Positions 42,830 to 52,410 of a DNA stretch of 64,000 bases are shown in pieces. The number at the start of each line of letters is the position of its first letter. Within the stretch, counting starts at the first letter, position 1. The notes under the pieces are model-generated. The model was not told where the DNA came from. It was given only the letters and a program-made list of their open reading frames with translations, and searched no databases. Location: contig CAZGRP010000005.1 in the NCBI GenBank assembly GCA_964527995.1, positions 62,001 through 126,000 on the forward strand, written 5' to 3'. Both the position numbers and the translations under genes were made by a program. Origin of the DNA: CAZGRP01 sp964527995. GTDB lineage: Bacteria; Zhuqueibacterota; Zhuqueibacteria; Oceanimicrobiales; CAZGRP01.

Positions 42830-43041
42830 CCGAAAAGTCTGGCTCCGCTTTCAGGCAATGTCGGCAGCCAATTTACGATTCTTGTCGGGAAAGTCAAGGC
42901 CGAAACGTGACGAGGAGGAGTATGCGCTGCCGCGGATATGGCATGCGCCGGGGATGTGGGGTTGGCGGTGGGTGACAACCTGGTTATCATGCGAGGAGGA
43001 TGACGGGGTGAAGCGAGTGTGGGCTGAGGCTAGTTTTTCGC

Positions 43042-43070
43042 TTGACTTTGTAGGGGGGCTTTTGTAAGTT
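43042..43070 (+). promoter_or_regulatory. Promoter candidate ahead of uppS
   Basis: TTGACT at 43042-43047, a 17-base spacer and TAAGTT at 43065-43070, about 37 bases before the uppS start. The -10 box is poor by the E. coli rule. A start for the large envelope operon is expected here because the preceding gene is divergent. Confidence 0.45.
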
Positions 43071-43106
43071 AAATGTTTGTCGATACTAACCTTGAGGCGT
43101 TGAGAC

Positions 43107-43877
43107 TTGGACGAACAGGCAACTTTGCAGCGCATCGTGAAGCGGGGGAACGTGCCCGTGCACGTTGCCATCATCATGGATGGAAACGGCCGCTGGGCGC
43201 GCCGCCGAGACCTGCCGCGTGTCGAAGGGCACCGTGAGGGCATCAATTCGGTGCGCGAGGTGGTTCGAGCTGCTGGTGAGATCGGCGTGAAGTTCTTGAC
43301 CCTCTACACGTTCTCTACCGAGAACTGGAACCGCCCGCGTTCGGAGGTCACCGCTCTGATGCGCCTCCTGCTGAAGACGATCCGCCATGAGGTTGATGAG
43401 CTCGATCGCAACAATGTCCGCCTCATGACCATCGGCAGGCTGGAAGATCTGCCCTTCGCCGCTCGTCGGGGCATGGAGAGGGCGATGCAGCGGCTCAAGA
43501 ACAACACCGGGCTGACGTTGAACCTGGCGTTGAGCTACAGCAGCCGCCGGGAGATTGTCGATGCGATTCGCCTGATCGCTGCCGACGTGCGCGCCGGACG
43601 GCTGCCCGCCGAGGCAATCGATGAGAGCGTGATCTCCCGGTATCTCGACACCCGCGACATCCCCGATCCCGATTTGCTGATTCGAACAAGCGGCGAGATG
43701 CGGATCAGCAACTTTCTCCTCTGGCAACTGGCCTACACCGAGCTGTACGTCACCGATGTCCTTTGGCCCGATTTTCGCCGCCGTGAGTTCTTCGAGGCGA
43801 TCGAGGACTACCAGAAGCGCGAGCGCCGGTTTGGACTGGTGAGTGAACAAGTGCAAGGCGAACGAGGCAACTCCTAG
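43107..43877 (+). CDS. uppS: Undecaprenyl diphosphate synthase (cis-prenyltransferase)
   Basis: A 256-residue enzyme that builds the C55 lipid carrier for peptidoglycan and other polymers. Motifs: HVAIIMDGNGRWARRR with the catalytic Asp25, LTLYTFSTENWNRP, LNLALSYSSRREIVDA, and PDLLIRTSGEMRISNFLLWQ. TTG 43107 is the start. In many bacteria cdsA follows; here tamB follows instead. Confidence 0.96.
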   Translation: MDEQATLQRIVKRGNVPVHVAIIMDGNGRWARRRDLPRVEGHREGINSVREVVRAAGEIGVKFLTLYTFSTENWNRPRSEVTALMRLLLKTIRHEVDELDRNNVRLMTIGRLEDLPFAARRGMERAMQRLKNNTGLTLNLALSYSSRREIVDAIRLIAADVRAGRLPAEAIDESVISRYLDTRDIPDPDLLIRTSGEMRISNFLLWQLAYTELYVTDVLWPDFRRREFFEAIEDYQKRERRFGLVSEQVQGERGNS

Positions 43878-43973
43878 CGTGCCGTGCCTGCTAGGAACTT
43901 TGCCCTAGGCGTCTCGTTAGTCAAATGACCTGGCCAGGAAGCCGATCAATCCACGCAGAGGCATGCAATTTCG

Positions 43974-46900
43974 ATGATGAGGCCACGTCGCTGGCTGTGG
44001 GTAGTGGGCGGCCTTCTGCTGCTTCTGACCCTCTATCTGGCGAATGAAATCTGGACGGTTCTCGGGGTGAACGAGCGCATCCGCCAGCTTGTCGTGGCCC
44101 AGCTGCGCCCGGCTCTCGGGCCGAAGTGCAGCGTCGGCGAAGTTCGATTTGGCCTTTCCCGCCTCTATCTCAAAGATGTCTCCCTGCAATTCCGGGGCTC
44201 CGGCATGGCCCTGGTCATCCCGGAGCTCGAACTCCGCTACGGCGTCCGCAGCTTGATACGCGGCGGCTTCCGGCCGGAGCGATCCACCGACCGGCTGTTT
44301 TTCCGCCGACCGCGATTAACCTTCTGGCATCAGCCCCACGACAGCACCTCCGAAGTCAATCTTTCGCTCGATCTTTCCGAGACCTTGGAATCTCGCTACC
44401 GCAAACTGCTACGCCAGTACGATTTCATTCGCCAGGTGGTCATCGAGGATGGTGAGATCGCCTATGTGGATTCAGCCTCGGGGAAGGAGATCCGCACCAT
44501 CCGCGATGTCGTGGGGTTGATGGAACGCTTGCCCGGCGGCAAGGCTGTGGTCCAGGTGAGCGGCAAGCTGTTCGGCTCGTCGAAGCAAAACGCCTATCTT
44601 CGCGCCGGTCTCGATTTCGGCCGGGGGGGACTGGATTCTCTGGTCGTCCTCATCGACGGTTACGACCTGCGCAACGGCGTGCCGTTCGTGGCGCCGGCCT
44701 CGGTACGGGCTGAAAAAGGGAGCCTGAGCGGCCGCCTCCTGGTTCTCGAGAAGCAAGGGGGTCCGGGCTTCACGGTCTCGGGCAGGTTGCGCGTCCGCGA
44801 TGGCCTGTTCCGCGTCCCGAAACAGAACATCGTGGTCGACGATGCCCACGCAGCCTTGATGATCCACAACGGCGATCTGCACGTGCAGGTGGCAGAGGCC
44901 AGGGTGAATGGATCCCCTGTCAGGCTCACCGGAATGGTGCGCGACCTTTTCCAGCCACGGCTCGATCTCGTTGCCGAGGCCGAGGACTTCGATATCGGCT
45001 CCTTCCTGCGGCAGTGGCGGCCCGACGCTGAGATTCCGGCCGCCGGCAAGGTGTGGGTTCGGCTGAGACTGACCGACTCGCCGGCACGGCCGGTGATCTC
45101 CGGGAAATGGAAAGCGTCCCGTCTGCGGCTCGGCGAGATGTCGCTGCGGCAGCTTTTCGGTTCGGTCCGCCTCGAGAAAGGCCAGCTCCGACTCTCTGAA
45201 ATGCACGCCCTCCTGGGGGCTTCCCCGGCACACCTGCAAGGAGAGGGGGTCGTGTGGCTGAACGAGCCTGGGACTCCCGTCGATGTCAGCCTTGATGCCA
45301 AAGGAGAGTTTGCGCCGACGTTGCGCGGATTTGGCCTGCAAAGTCTCACCTCGTGCTTCGGCACGCTGAGCGCCCGGCTTCATGGCAGCGTGTCGCACCC
45401 GGTGGGCGAAGGCCGATTCGACTTCATGTGGAAAGGCGGCGAGGACGACGAATTCCCTGTGACGGGTGAGTTCACGTATCAGTCGGGTGGCCTGTCGATC
45501 GAAGCAAAATCCCGCGAGCGCGGTTTTGAGGTCCAGGGTTCGGTTGCAAGTCTCTGGGACCAGCCGGTACTCCGCATTCGGGCCAACGGCGTGGAAGATG
45601 CACTGGCCTTCTGGAACGAACGCTTTCTGGCATCCCTGCAGAAAAGCCTGGCGATCGACGTTTTCATGCAGGGGCCCCTGCGCAACCTGGAGTTCCTCAT
45701 CGAGGGCTTCAGCAAGCCCGTACGCCGCAAGGTGGTGCAACTTTTTGGCACGTCCCGGCCCGACAGCAGCGGTGGTCGCCGGCTCCTGGGAGCCATCACC
45801 CTTTTCCCTCGAGTGGGCAAAGAGCTGCAGGCAAAGTTCGAGGCGGTGCAGACGCCTGAGCGTTTCGATTTGCTTCGTCTCGAGATGAGCCCCTATGTCA
45901 GCGGTGCGCTGACAGCCGACCTGACGCCGGGCGGCCAGATCGAAGGCAGCGTCAAGATTGCCGGGCTGCCGCTGAGCGATGTGCTGGAAACTTCCTCCAC
46001 CCGCGGAAACCAGACCGGCGGAAAGGTATATGGATCGCTTCTTTTTCGCGGTTCGAGTGCCGACCCGGAAATGATCGGCAACTTCTGGCTACTAAAGGGC
46101 TTCTTCAACGGCGTCGGTGAGTTCAGCGCCGACGTCTCTTTCGAGGTGGACCGGCAGGGCATCAATGTGCCAAAATGGACGTTGACTCGTGGCGGTGAGC
46201 CGTACCTGAGCGGCTCCTATCAATATCTCTTCGGCTCGCAGGAAGTCGATGCGGAGCTGCGAGGAGAAGGAATTCGCGCGCAGGATTTCTTGCAGATGCT
46301 GACGGGCCGCTCCGGCTTCTACGACGGCATCGCCACCTTCGACCTTCATGCCAAGGGTGAATTGCCGCGCGTGGCCCTCTACGGCTCGATCGCTGTCCGG
46401 AGCGGGCACCTGCTGAACCTTCGCTTCGATCAAATGGACTTTCGTTTCGGCTCCGATGTCGACGAGCCGACCTCCTCGTACATCGGGGAGGGCTATCTGA
46501 GGTCGGAAGAAATCACGATTTCCCGGGCGGGCGCCTTCACACTGGTCGGCTACGGTGCACTCCCGCTGGTCGGTGGCAAGGAGCTGAACATCCACCTCAG
46601 TGGCGACGGCAACTTCGCACCCCTGCTCTCGGACCTGAGCGACCTCTTCAAGCCGAGCCAGACACGGGCGCATCTGGTGCTCAACGTCGCCGGGGGCTAC
46701 CTGTCACCGAAGTTTCCTTCAAGCCAACTGGACATCCAGGAGGGAACGCTGCGGCTGAGTGCCGTTGCGCCCAAGATTGAGAACCTGCGTGGCACACTCT
46801 CGGTATCGGACGACGGTGATTTTCTGAGGATCGAGAATCTTCGTGGCACCATCGGCGGAAAGCCGATCACGGTGACCAATCTGCGCCTCCCCGAAGGTGT

Positions 46901-48131
46901 GGACCATGGTGCCCAGGTTCCCCTGCGCCTCGGCGGGGATGGCCTCAGCCTCGGTACGGTGGTCGTGCGCACCAGCAAGGACGGCGTTCTTTTGAACCTC
47001 CCGGGAGTGATGCCGGAAGGGGAATACGGCTGGTTTTCGGTGACAGGGCTGGAAAAGGGGGAGGACTTCTACCTGGCCGGTCCCTGGCGCCGCCCTCTGG
47101 TACGGGGCGAGGTTCGCCTGCGCGGCGTCAATGTGATCTTCCCCTTTGAAGGGGAGGACTCGAAGCCCAATCCTGTAGTGCAGAACATCCTCTACAACAT
47201 CAACTGGGATGTGCGCGTGGTCTCTCGCAAGGACACCCGCTACGTCAAGGAGATACCGGCCGCCAACATGTACGTCAACGTCAAGATGGACGATGAGGCC
47301 AGCGCGCTACAGTTTCTGGGGGTGTGGCGGGACAGCACCTTTCGAATCGAGGGCCACCTGGAATCCACCGAGGGGTTTATCGAATATCTGAACAATGTCT
47401 TCCGGCTCGAATGGTTCAAGGCCGATTTTGATCCCAGCGACCTGTTTCCGGTGGTGAGCGGACGCGCGTGGACGGTGGTGGAAGACAGCACCCGGTTCCC
47501 GGCCAATGTCTACCTGACGCTCTACACAGTCGACGATGCCACGCACGAAGAGGTGGATCGTGGCCGTTGGGAAAAGATCCGCGTGAAGCTGACATCCGAC
47601 CGCCCCACCTACCTGGCGAATCAGAAGCAGGTCCTGAACACCCTTGGCTATTCATGGGATACGATGGACCAGGTGTTCGAAAAGGGCGTCGAAGTCGCCA
47701 GCGTTGCCGCCGACAACCAGACGCTCGGCCGGGTGTTGCGGCCGTTCGAGCGCCAGCTCGAGCGCGCCCTGAAGCTCGATGTGGTGCACTTCAGTTCGCG
47801 GCTGACGCAGAACATTCTTGAACTGTCACGACTCGGTCTGCTGTCACCCAGCCTCTCCCTGCTGCGGAGCTCGCGGCTCATGCTCGGCAAATACCTTTCG
47901 GGAGGACTCTATTTCACCTACACCGGCCAGCTCGAGTCTGGACTCGGGTACGGGCTGGACGCACGGTCCTATGCTTACGGTCTGAAGCACTCGGTTGACT
48001 TGAAATATCGAGTCAACTCAGAAATTCTCTTGGAAATGGAGTACTACTACAATAACTTATACCTGGCGGACAAGAACGATGCCCGTCTGTGGTTGCGGTG
48101 GTCCTTTCCGCTTTGGGATCGAAAAAATTGA
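43974..48131 (+). CDS. tamB: TamB/AsmA-like inner-membrane to outer-membrane bridge protein
   Basis: A 1385-residue protein with one N-terminal transmembrane segment (WLWVVGGLLLLLTLYLANEI) and a very long body of beta-strand-rich repeats (patterns such as GxLxVRDGLFxVP, GxIxVRSGHLLNLRF). The C-terminus has the TamB/DUF490 pattern (FRLEWFKADFDPSDLFPVVSGRA; LYTVDDATHEEVDRGRWEKIRVKLTSDRP; SRLTQNILELSRLGL) and ends in beta-strands (LLEMEYYYNNLYL, RLWLRWSFPLW). TamB proteins form a groove across the periplasm that carries phospholipids or helps insert outer-membrane proteins. It stands directly before bamA with no tamA seen, so a BamA-TamB pairing is likely. Confidence 0.88.
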   Translation: MMRPRRWLWVVGGLLLLLTLYLANEIWTVLGVNERIRQLVVAQLRPALGPKCSVGEVRFGLSRLYLKDVSLQFRGSGMALVIPELELRYGVRSLIRGGFRPERSTDRLFFRRPRLTFWHQPHDSTSEVNLSLDLSETLESRYRKLLRQYDFIRQVVIEDGEIAYVDSASGKEIRTIRDVVGLMERLPGGKAVVQVSGKLFGSSKQNAYLRAGLDFGRGGLDSLVVLIDGYDLRNGVPFVAPASVRAEKGSLSGRLLVLEKQGGPGFTVSGRLRVRDGLFRVPKQNIVVDDAHAALMIHNGDLHVQVAEARVNGSPVRLTGMVRDLFQPRLDLVAEAEDFDIGSFLRQWRPDAEIPAAGKVWVRLRLTDSPARPVISGKWKASRLRLGEMSLRQLFGSVRLEKGQLRLSEMHALLGASPAHLQGEGVVWLNEPGTPVDVSLDAKGEFAPTLRGFGLQSLTSCFGTLSARLHGSVSHPVGEGRFDFMWKGGEDDEFPVTGEFTYQSGGLSIEAKSRERGFEVQGSVASLWDQPVLRIRANGVEDALAFWNERFLASLQKSLAIDVFMQGPLRNLEFLIEGFSKPVRRKVVQLFGTSRPDSSGGRRLLGAITLFPRVGKELQAKFEAVQTPERFDLLRLEMSPYVSGALTADLTPGGQIEGSVKIAGLPLSDVLETSSTRGNQTGGKVYGSLLFRGSSADPEMIGNFWLLKGFFNGVGEFSADVSFEVDRQGINVPKWTLTRGGEPYLSGSYQYLFGSQEVDAELRGEGIRAQDFLQMLTGRSGFYDGIATFDLHAKGELPRVALYGSIAVRSGHLLNLRFDQMDFRFGSDVDEPTSSYIGEGYLRSEEITISRAGAFTLVGYGALPLVGGKELNIHLSGDGNFAPLLSDLSDLFKPSQTRAHLVLNVAGGYLSPKFPSSQLDIQEGTLRLSAVAPKIENLRGTLSVSDDGDFLRIENLRGTIGGKPITVTNLRLPEGVDHGAQVPLRLGGDGLSLGTVVVRTSKDGVLLNLPGVMPEGEYGWFSVTGLEKGEDFYLAGPWRRPLVRGEVRLRGVNVIFPFEGEDSKPNPVVQNILYNINWDVRVVSRKDTRYVKEIPAANMYVNVKMDDEASALQFLGVWRDSTFRIEGHLESTEGFIEYLNNVFRLEWFKADFDPSDLFPVVSGRAWTVVEDSTRFPANVYLTLYTVDDATHEEVDRGRWEKIRVKLTSDRPTYLANQKQVLNTLGYSWDTMDQVFEKGVEVASVAADNQTLGRVLRPFERQLERALKLDVVHFSSRLTQNILELSRLGLLSPSLSLLRSSRLMLGKYLSGGLYFTYTGQLESGLGYGLDARSYAYGLKHSVDLKYRVNSEILLEMEYYYNNLYLADKNDARLWLRWSFPLWDRKN

Positions 48132-48233
48132 ACTTTCGAAATGGCTCTGGGTTAAAAGGCATGATAGTTGGAATCGCCACGGCCACGGCATGCGACACGA
48201 AGGTGGGGCGTAGCCAAGAAGGAGGCATGGTGC

Positions 48234-50549
48234 ATGTGGTCAGGTAAGATGTTGCGGTGGCTGGGCACGATTGGGCTTGTGCTTCTCCTGGGCTCAGCAA
48301 CCGCAGTGGCTCAGCAGCCACAGCGTAAATCGGTCAAGCTGCTTGGGGTGACGGTCGTCGGCAACAAGACTGCAGACGCCAACCTGATCAAACTGAATTC
48401 CGGCCTGACTCCTGGAAGCGAGATCACCGCGGATGATATCCGCCGGGCGATCAAGCAGCTCTGGACTCTCGACATGTTCTCGGATATCCAGATCCTGCTG
48501 GACAAGGAGCTGCCTGGAGGCGTTTTCCTGACCATCAAGGTGGAAGAATACCCTCGGCTGGACAGAGTCGAGCTGGCAGGCAACAAGAAGATCAAGGAAA
48601 AGGACATCGAGGAGAAACTCGAGTTCTACCGTGGCCAGGTTATCAGCCCTCGTGACGTACAGCGGGCGGAGCAGAAGGTCAAGAAGCTCTATAAGGAAAA
48701 AGGATACCTGCTCGCCACGATTCGGCCCGAGGTTCGCCCCAGTGAGACCAAGGGGCGCGTCGTCCTGCGGTTGAACATCAAAGAGGGCAACAAGGTCCAG
48801 ATCAAGAAGATCCGCTTTCATGGAAACAAAGCCTTCAGCGACAAGAAGCTGCGCAAGCAGATGAAAGACACCAAACAGGACGGCTTCTTCGGAGGCGGTG
48901 ACTTCGACCCCGCCAAGTACCGTGAAGACCTCGAAAAGGTGGTGGCTTTTTATCACAAGAACGGCTTCCGCGATGCTGAGGTCGTCCGCGATACGATTTC
49001 CTACGACGCGGAAAAGAAGCACATGTTCATCGACGTCTGGGTGAGGGAGGGCAACCGGTATTACATTGGCGACGTCACCTGGGAGGGCAACACTCTCTAC
49101 ACAGACGAGCAGCTATCGTCGGTTCTGGGCTTCGGTCCGGGCGACGTCTACAACCAGGAGGAGTTGCAGAAAGCGGTGACAGAACGCCTGGGCTCTCTCT
49201 ACTACGATGCCGGCTACATTTTTGCCAACATCAACCCGCGCGAGCAGCCGGTGAGTGCCGATACGGTCAACATTCACTTCGTGATCAGCGAGGGCAACGC
49301 CGTCAAGGTTCGAAAAATCTACATCAGCGGAAACACCAAGACCAAGGAGAAGGTGATACGCCGCGAGTTGCGCCTCCATCCCGGAGAGACCTTCAGCCGG
49401 GAAGCCCTTGTTCGCAGCCAGCGTGAGGTCTGGGTGCTGAACTACTTCTCCGACGTCAAGGTAGACGTTCAGCCTGTGGACGAGGAACACGTCGATGTGT
49501 CCATCAAAGTCGAAGAGAAATCGACCGATACGGCCAACATGTCGGCCGGCTACAGCGAACGGGACAAACTCATAGGCAGCCTGGGTCTGGCCATGAACAA
49601 CCTGTTCGGCAACGGCCAGCGGCTGAGCCTTGACTGGAGCTTCGGGCGCAGTTTTCGCTCCTTCCAGATCGGCTTCACTGAACCGTGGCTCCTCGATACT
49701 CCGACCCTGGCGGGCTTCAGCTTCTACGACATCAAACGCTCGGCTCGCTTCATCGGGTACAGCCAGCGCAGCCAGGGCGGCTCGCTGCGCATCGGCCGCC
49801 GTTTTCGCTGGCCCGACACCTACTTCCGCGGCGACTGGATATACAGCATCGACCGCACCACACTGGGAGACTTCGTCCCTGCCTATCAGGGCAGCTACCT
49901 GACACGCATCAAGTGGCCGCAGGTGTCGAGCAGCATCACACAGATCATCTCGCGCAACAGCCTGAACCGTCCAGAGTTTCCGACAGCGGGATCGGAAGTC
50001 TCCCTGTCGACGCAAATCGCCGGCGGCTTCCTGGGAGGGAACGTCGATTTCCACAAGCACATTTTCAAGGCCAAGACGTTTTCGCCTCTGTTCAAGAGCT
50101 TTGTCCTTTTCACCGATGTCGAGGCGGGCTTTATGGAGGGATTCAGCAAGGGCTCGAACATCCCGCCTCTGGAGCTATTCTACATGGGCGGTGAGGGCCT
50201 GACGCAGTCGATCCCACTGCGCGGCTACGAGGACCCTCTGGCCACCCGGCGCATCCTCGATGGCGGAAAGGTCATGCTCAAGTACACCACCGAGCTGCGC
50301 GTGCCGATCTCGCCCAACCCGACCATCTTTGCACTGGCATTCGCCGAGGCAGGCAATACCTGGCGCGATCTGCGGCGCACCGATCCGTTCGATCTGCGCC
50401 GCTCGGTGGGATTCGGCATCCGGGTGTTCATGCCGATGCTGGGTATTCTGGGCTTCGACTATGCCTACGGGTTCGACAACATCGACCGGGCTACCGGGCT
50501 GAAGCGTGGAAAGTGGCGCCCGCACTTTGTCTTTGGTCGTAGCTTCTAG
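48234..50549 (+). CDS. bamA: Outer-membrane protein assembly factor
   Basis: About 771 residues: signal peptide (LRWLGTIGLVLLLGSATAVAQ), five POTRA domains (e.g. VKLLGVTVVGNKTADANLI, RLDRVELAGNKKIKEKDIEEKL, IKKIRFHGNKAFSDKKL) and the Omp85 barrel, in which SIPLRGYEDP is the conserved lid/loop-6 region. The last residue is Phe, as expected for a barrel. BamA folds and inserts beta-barrel proteins. ATG 48234 is nine bases after AGGAGG; the frame extends 22 codons upstream without support. Confidence 0.96.
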   Translation: MWSGKMLRWLGTIGLVLLLGSATAVAQQPQRKSVKLLGVTVVGNKTADANLIKLNSGLTPGSEITADDIRRAIKQLWTLDMFSDIQILLDKELPGGVFLTIKVEEYPRLDRVELAGNKKIKEKDIEEKLEFYRGQVISPRDVQRAEQKVKKLYKEKGYLLATIRPEVRPSETKGRVVLRLNIKEGNKVQIKKIRFHGNKAFSDKKLRKQMKDTKQDGFFGGGDFDPAKYREDLEKVVAFYHKNGFRDAEVVRDTISYDAEKKHMFIDVWVREGNRYYIGDVTWEGNTLYTDEQLSSVLGFGPGDVYNQEELQKAVTERLGSLYYDAGYIFANINPREQPVSADTVNIHFVISEGNAVKVRKIYISGNTKTKEKVIRRELRLHPGETFSREALVRSQREVWVLNYFSDVKVDVQPVDEEHVDVSIKVEEKSTDTANMSAGYSERDKLIGSLGLAMNNLFGNGQRLSLDWSFGRSFRSFQIGFTEPWLLDTPTLAGFSFYDIKRSARFIGYSQRSQGGSLRIGRRFRWPDTYFRGDWIYSIDRTTLGDFVPAYQGSYLTRIKWPQVSSSITQIISRNSLNRPEFPTAGSEVSLSTQIAGGFLGGNVDFHKHIFKAKTFSPLFKSFVLFTDVEAGFMEGFSKGSNIPPLELFYMGGEGLTQSIPLRGYEDPLATRRILDGGKVMLKYTTELRVPISPNPTIFALAFAEAGNTWRDLRRTDPFDLRRSVGFGIRVFMPMLGILGFDYAYGFDNIDRATGLKRGKWRPHFVFGRSF

Positions 50550-50598
50550 GTCGAAATCCCATCTGCTTGCATTGTCTGGTCAACAGAATCCAAAGCTT

Positions 50599-50641
50599 GG
50601 ACGGCTGGGCTTACCGGATCGTGACCCGGTTCCAGCCGTTC
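50599..50641 (+). other. Long hairpin between bamA and skp
   Basis: ACGGCTGG (50601-50608) pairs with CCAGCCGT (50632-50639), extended by two more pairs outside, with an inner ACCGG/CCGGT stem. There is no T-tract, so it is more likely an mRNA processing or stabilising element than a terminator. Confidence 0.5.
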
Positions 50642-50685
50642 GTTTGTATGGTCGCAAACCAAAACAAATACGAAGGAGGAATGCC

Positions 50686-51270
50686 GTGAAGTACCGTATC
50701 TCGAATGTGATCGCAGGACTGGCAGTTGCCGCCCTTTTCATTGTGATTGCTGCTCGTCCGTTGCCGCAGGAGACACTCAAAATCGGCTATGTCAACTCGC
50801 AGGAGATCCTGGCCAAGTTCAAGGACGCTCAGGATGCCCAGAAGCGGCTGCAGGAGATCATCAAGGGGTGGGAGCAGGAAGCCTCCCAGATGCAAAACCA
50901 GATCCGCGAACTGCAGGATCAGCTTGAATCGCAGAGTCTGCTTCTGAGCGAGGAGAAAAAGGCCGAGAAGAACCAGGAACTGCAGCAGATGTATCTGAAC
51001 TACCAGCAGTTCAGCCAGCAGAAATTCGGGCCTCAGGGCGAAGCCTACACCAAGCAGCAAGAGCTGATGCAGCCGGTGCAACAGAAGGTGCTGGGAGTCA
51101 TTTCGGACCTTGGCAAAGAGAAGGGATTCGACTACATTTTCGACTCAGTCGCCGGCAACATCGTGTTCGCGGCCGACGACCAGCCCGATCTGACCCAGGA
51201 GGTGATCGATCGGTTGAACAAGACCGTGTCCACCAAGTCGGCCGATAGCAAGAAGGGCGGCAAGAAATAG
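50686..51270 (+). CDS. skp: Periplasmic OmpH/Skp-type chaperone
   Basis: A 194-residue exported protein: signal peptide, then KIGYVNSQEILAKFKDAQDA, the family start, and long helices rich in Gln/Glu/Lys (coiled-coil arms) between about 35 and 135. Skp-type trimers hold unfolded outer-membrane proteins for BamA. GTG 50686, five bases after AAGGAGGA, fits much better than the upstream in-frame ATG inside bamA. A lysine-rich tail ends the protein. Confidence 0.93.
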   Translation: MKYRISNVIAGLAVAALFIVIAARPLPQETLKIGYVNSQEILAKFKDAQDAQKRLQEIIKGWEQEASQMQNQIRELQDQLESQSLLLSEEKKAEKNQELQQMYLNYQQFSQQKFGPQGEAYTKQQELMQPVQQKVLGVISDLGKEKGFDYIFDSVAGNIVFAADDQPDLTQEVIDRLNKTVSTKSADSKKGGKK

Positions 51271-51372
51271 CTTGAGGCGGACCTCGCTCGAGCCCGAACA
51301 GCACGTTGAGGCAGGGCTGGCTGCCCGCGAGGCGCCAGCGCTCGCCGATATCGTGCGTATTGAGAGGAACCA

Positions 51373-52410
51373 GTGAAAAGGAGCAAACCGCAAGTCACGG
51401 TTCGAGAGATCGCCGACTGGATTGCGGGCAAGATCGAGGGGGACTCTTCCTTACCGATCTCTGGAGTAGCCTCGCTGCGGGTCGCCTCGCCGGGGCAGTT
51501 GTCCTTCGTTGCCTCTCGAAAGTATCACGGGCTGGTGGACCGCACCCAGGCGTCTGCGCTTCTGGTGGGGGAAGACTGCCCACCTTCACCGAAGACACTG
51601 ATACGCGTGGAAAACCCGACCCTCGCTTTCGCACGGGTGATCGAGCGCTTCTTTCCCCCGGCGCAAAGCCGCCCGGCTCCCGGCGTTCATCCAAGCGCTG
51701 TGGTGGACGCCAGTGCCCGACTGGGCGAAGAGGTCCACATCGGACCTTTTGTGACGATCGGGCCGCGGGCGCACGTCGGCGACCGCAGCGTGCTCATGGC
51801 GGGCAGCTTCGTGGGGGACGGCGCCCAGATCGGTTGCGATGCATGGCTGTATGCCCATGTCGTTGTCGGCCGCGACTGCGTCTTGGGAGACCGGGTCGTG
51901 GTGCATGCCGGCACCGTCATCGGCTCCGATGGCTTCGGGTTTGTGAAGGAGAAGGGCGGCTATCACAAAGTGCCGCATCTGGGCAGAGTCGTGATCGAGG
52001 AGGATGTGGAGATCGGTGCCAACTGCACCATTGACCGGGCCACGCTCGGTGAGACCCGCATCCGAAAAGGCGTGAAGCTCGACAATCTGATCCACGTGGG
52101 CCACAACGTCGAGATCGACGAGCACACCGTCATCGCGGCCCAGACAGGCATCTCGGGCAGTACAAAGATCGGCCGCTGGGTGACTGTCGGCGGGCAGGTC
52201 GGATTCGTCGGCCACATTGAAATCGGTGACGAGAGCGTCTTTGGGGCCCAGGCTGGCGTGACCAAGTCGATTCCGCCGGGCACGGTGGTTTCTGGCTATC
52301 CGGCCAAACCTCATGCGCGTGCTCGCCGTGAAGAGGCCGCTCTGCGCCGGCTTCCTGATCTGATCAAGCGCATACGCCTTCTGGAGAAGAAACTGAACAG
52401 CGGAGGATAG
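51373..52410 (+). CDS. lpxD: UDP-3-O-acylglucosamine N-acyltransferase
   Basis: A 345-residue acyltransferase of lipid A synthesis that adds the second acyl chain to UDP-glucosamine. N-terminal domain (SGVASLRVASPGQLSFVASRKY) then a left-handed beta-helix of hexapeptide repeats; the catalytic-region block LDNLIHVGHNVEIDEHTVIAAQTGISGS and GWVTVGGQ-like repeats are clear. GTG 51373 after GAGAGGAACC. It ends one base before lpxC-fabZ. Confidence 0.96.
   Translation: MKRSKPQVTVREIADWIAGKIEGDSSLPISGVASLRVASPGQLSFVASRKYHGLVDRTQASALLVGEDCPPSPKTLIRVENPTLAFARVIERFFPPAQSRPAPGVHPSAVVDASARLGEEVHIGPFVTIGPRAHVGDRSVLMAGSFVGDGAQIGCDAWLYAHVVVGRDCVLGDRVVVHAGTVIGSDGFGFVKEKGGYHKVPHLGRVVIEEDVEIGANCTIDRATLGETRIRKGVKLDNLIHVGHNVEIDEHTVIAAQTGISGSTKIGRWVTVGGQVGFVGHIEIGDESVFGAQAGVTKSIPPGTVVSGYPAKPHARARREEAALRRLPDLIKRIRLLEKKLNSGG

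Noticed and set aside
44472..45740. A 422-codon minus-strand open frame opposite tamB
   Set aside because: Antisense shadow of a well-supported gene, low-complexity composition, no ribosome site.
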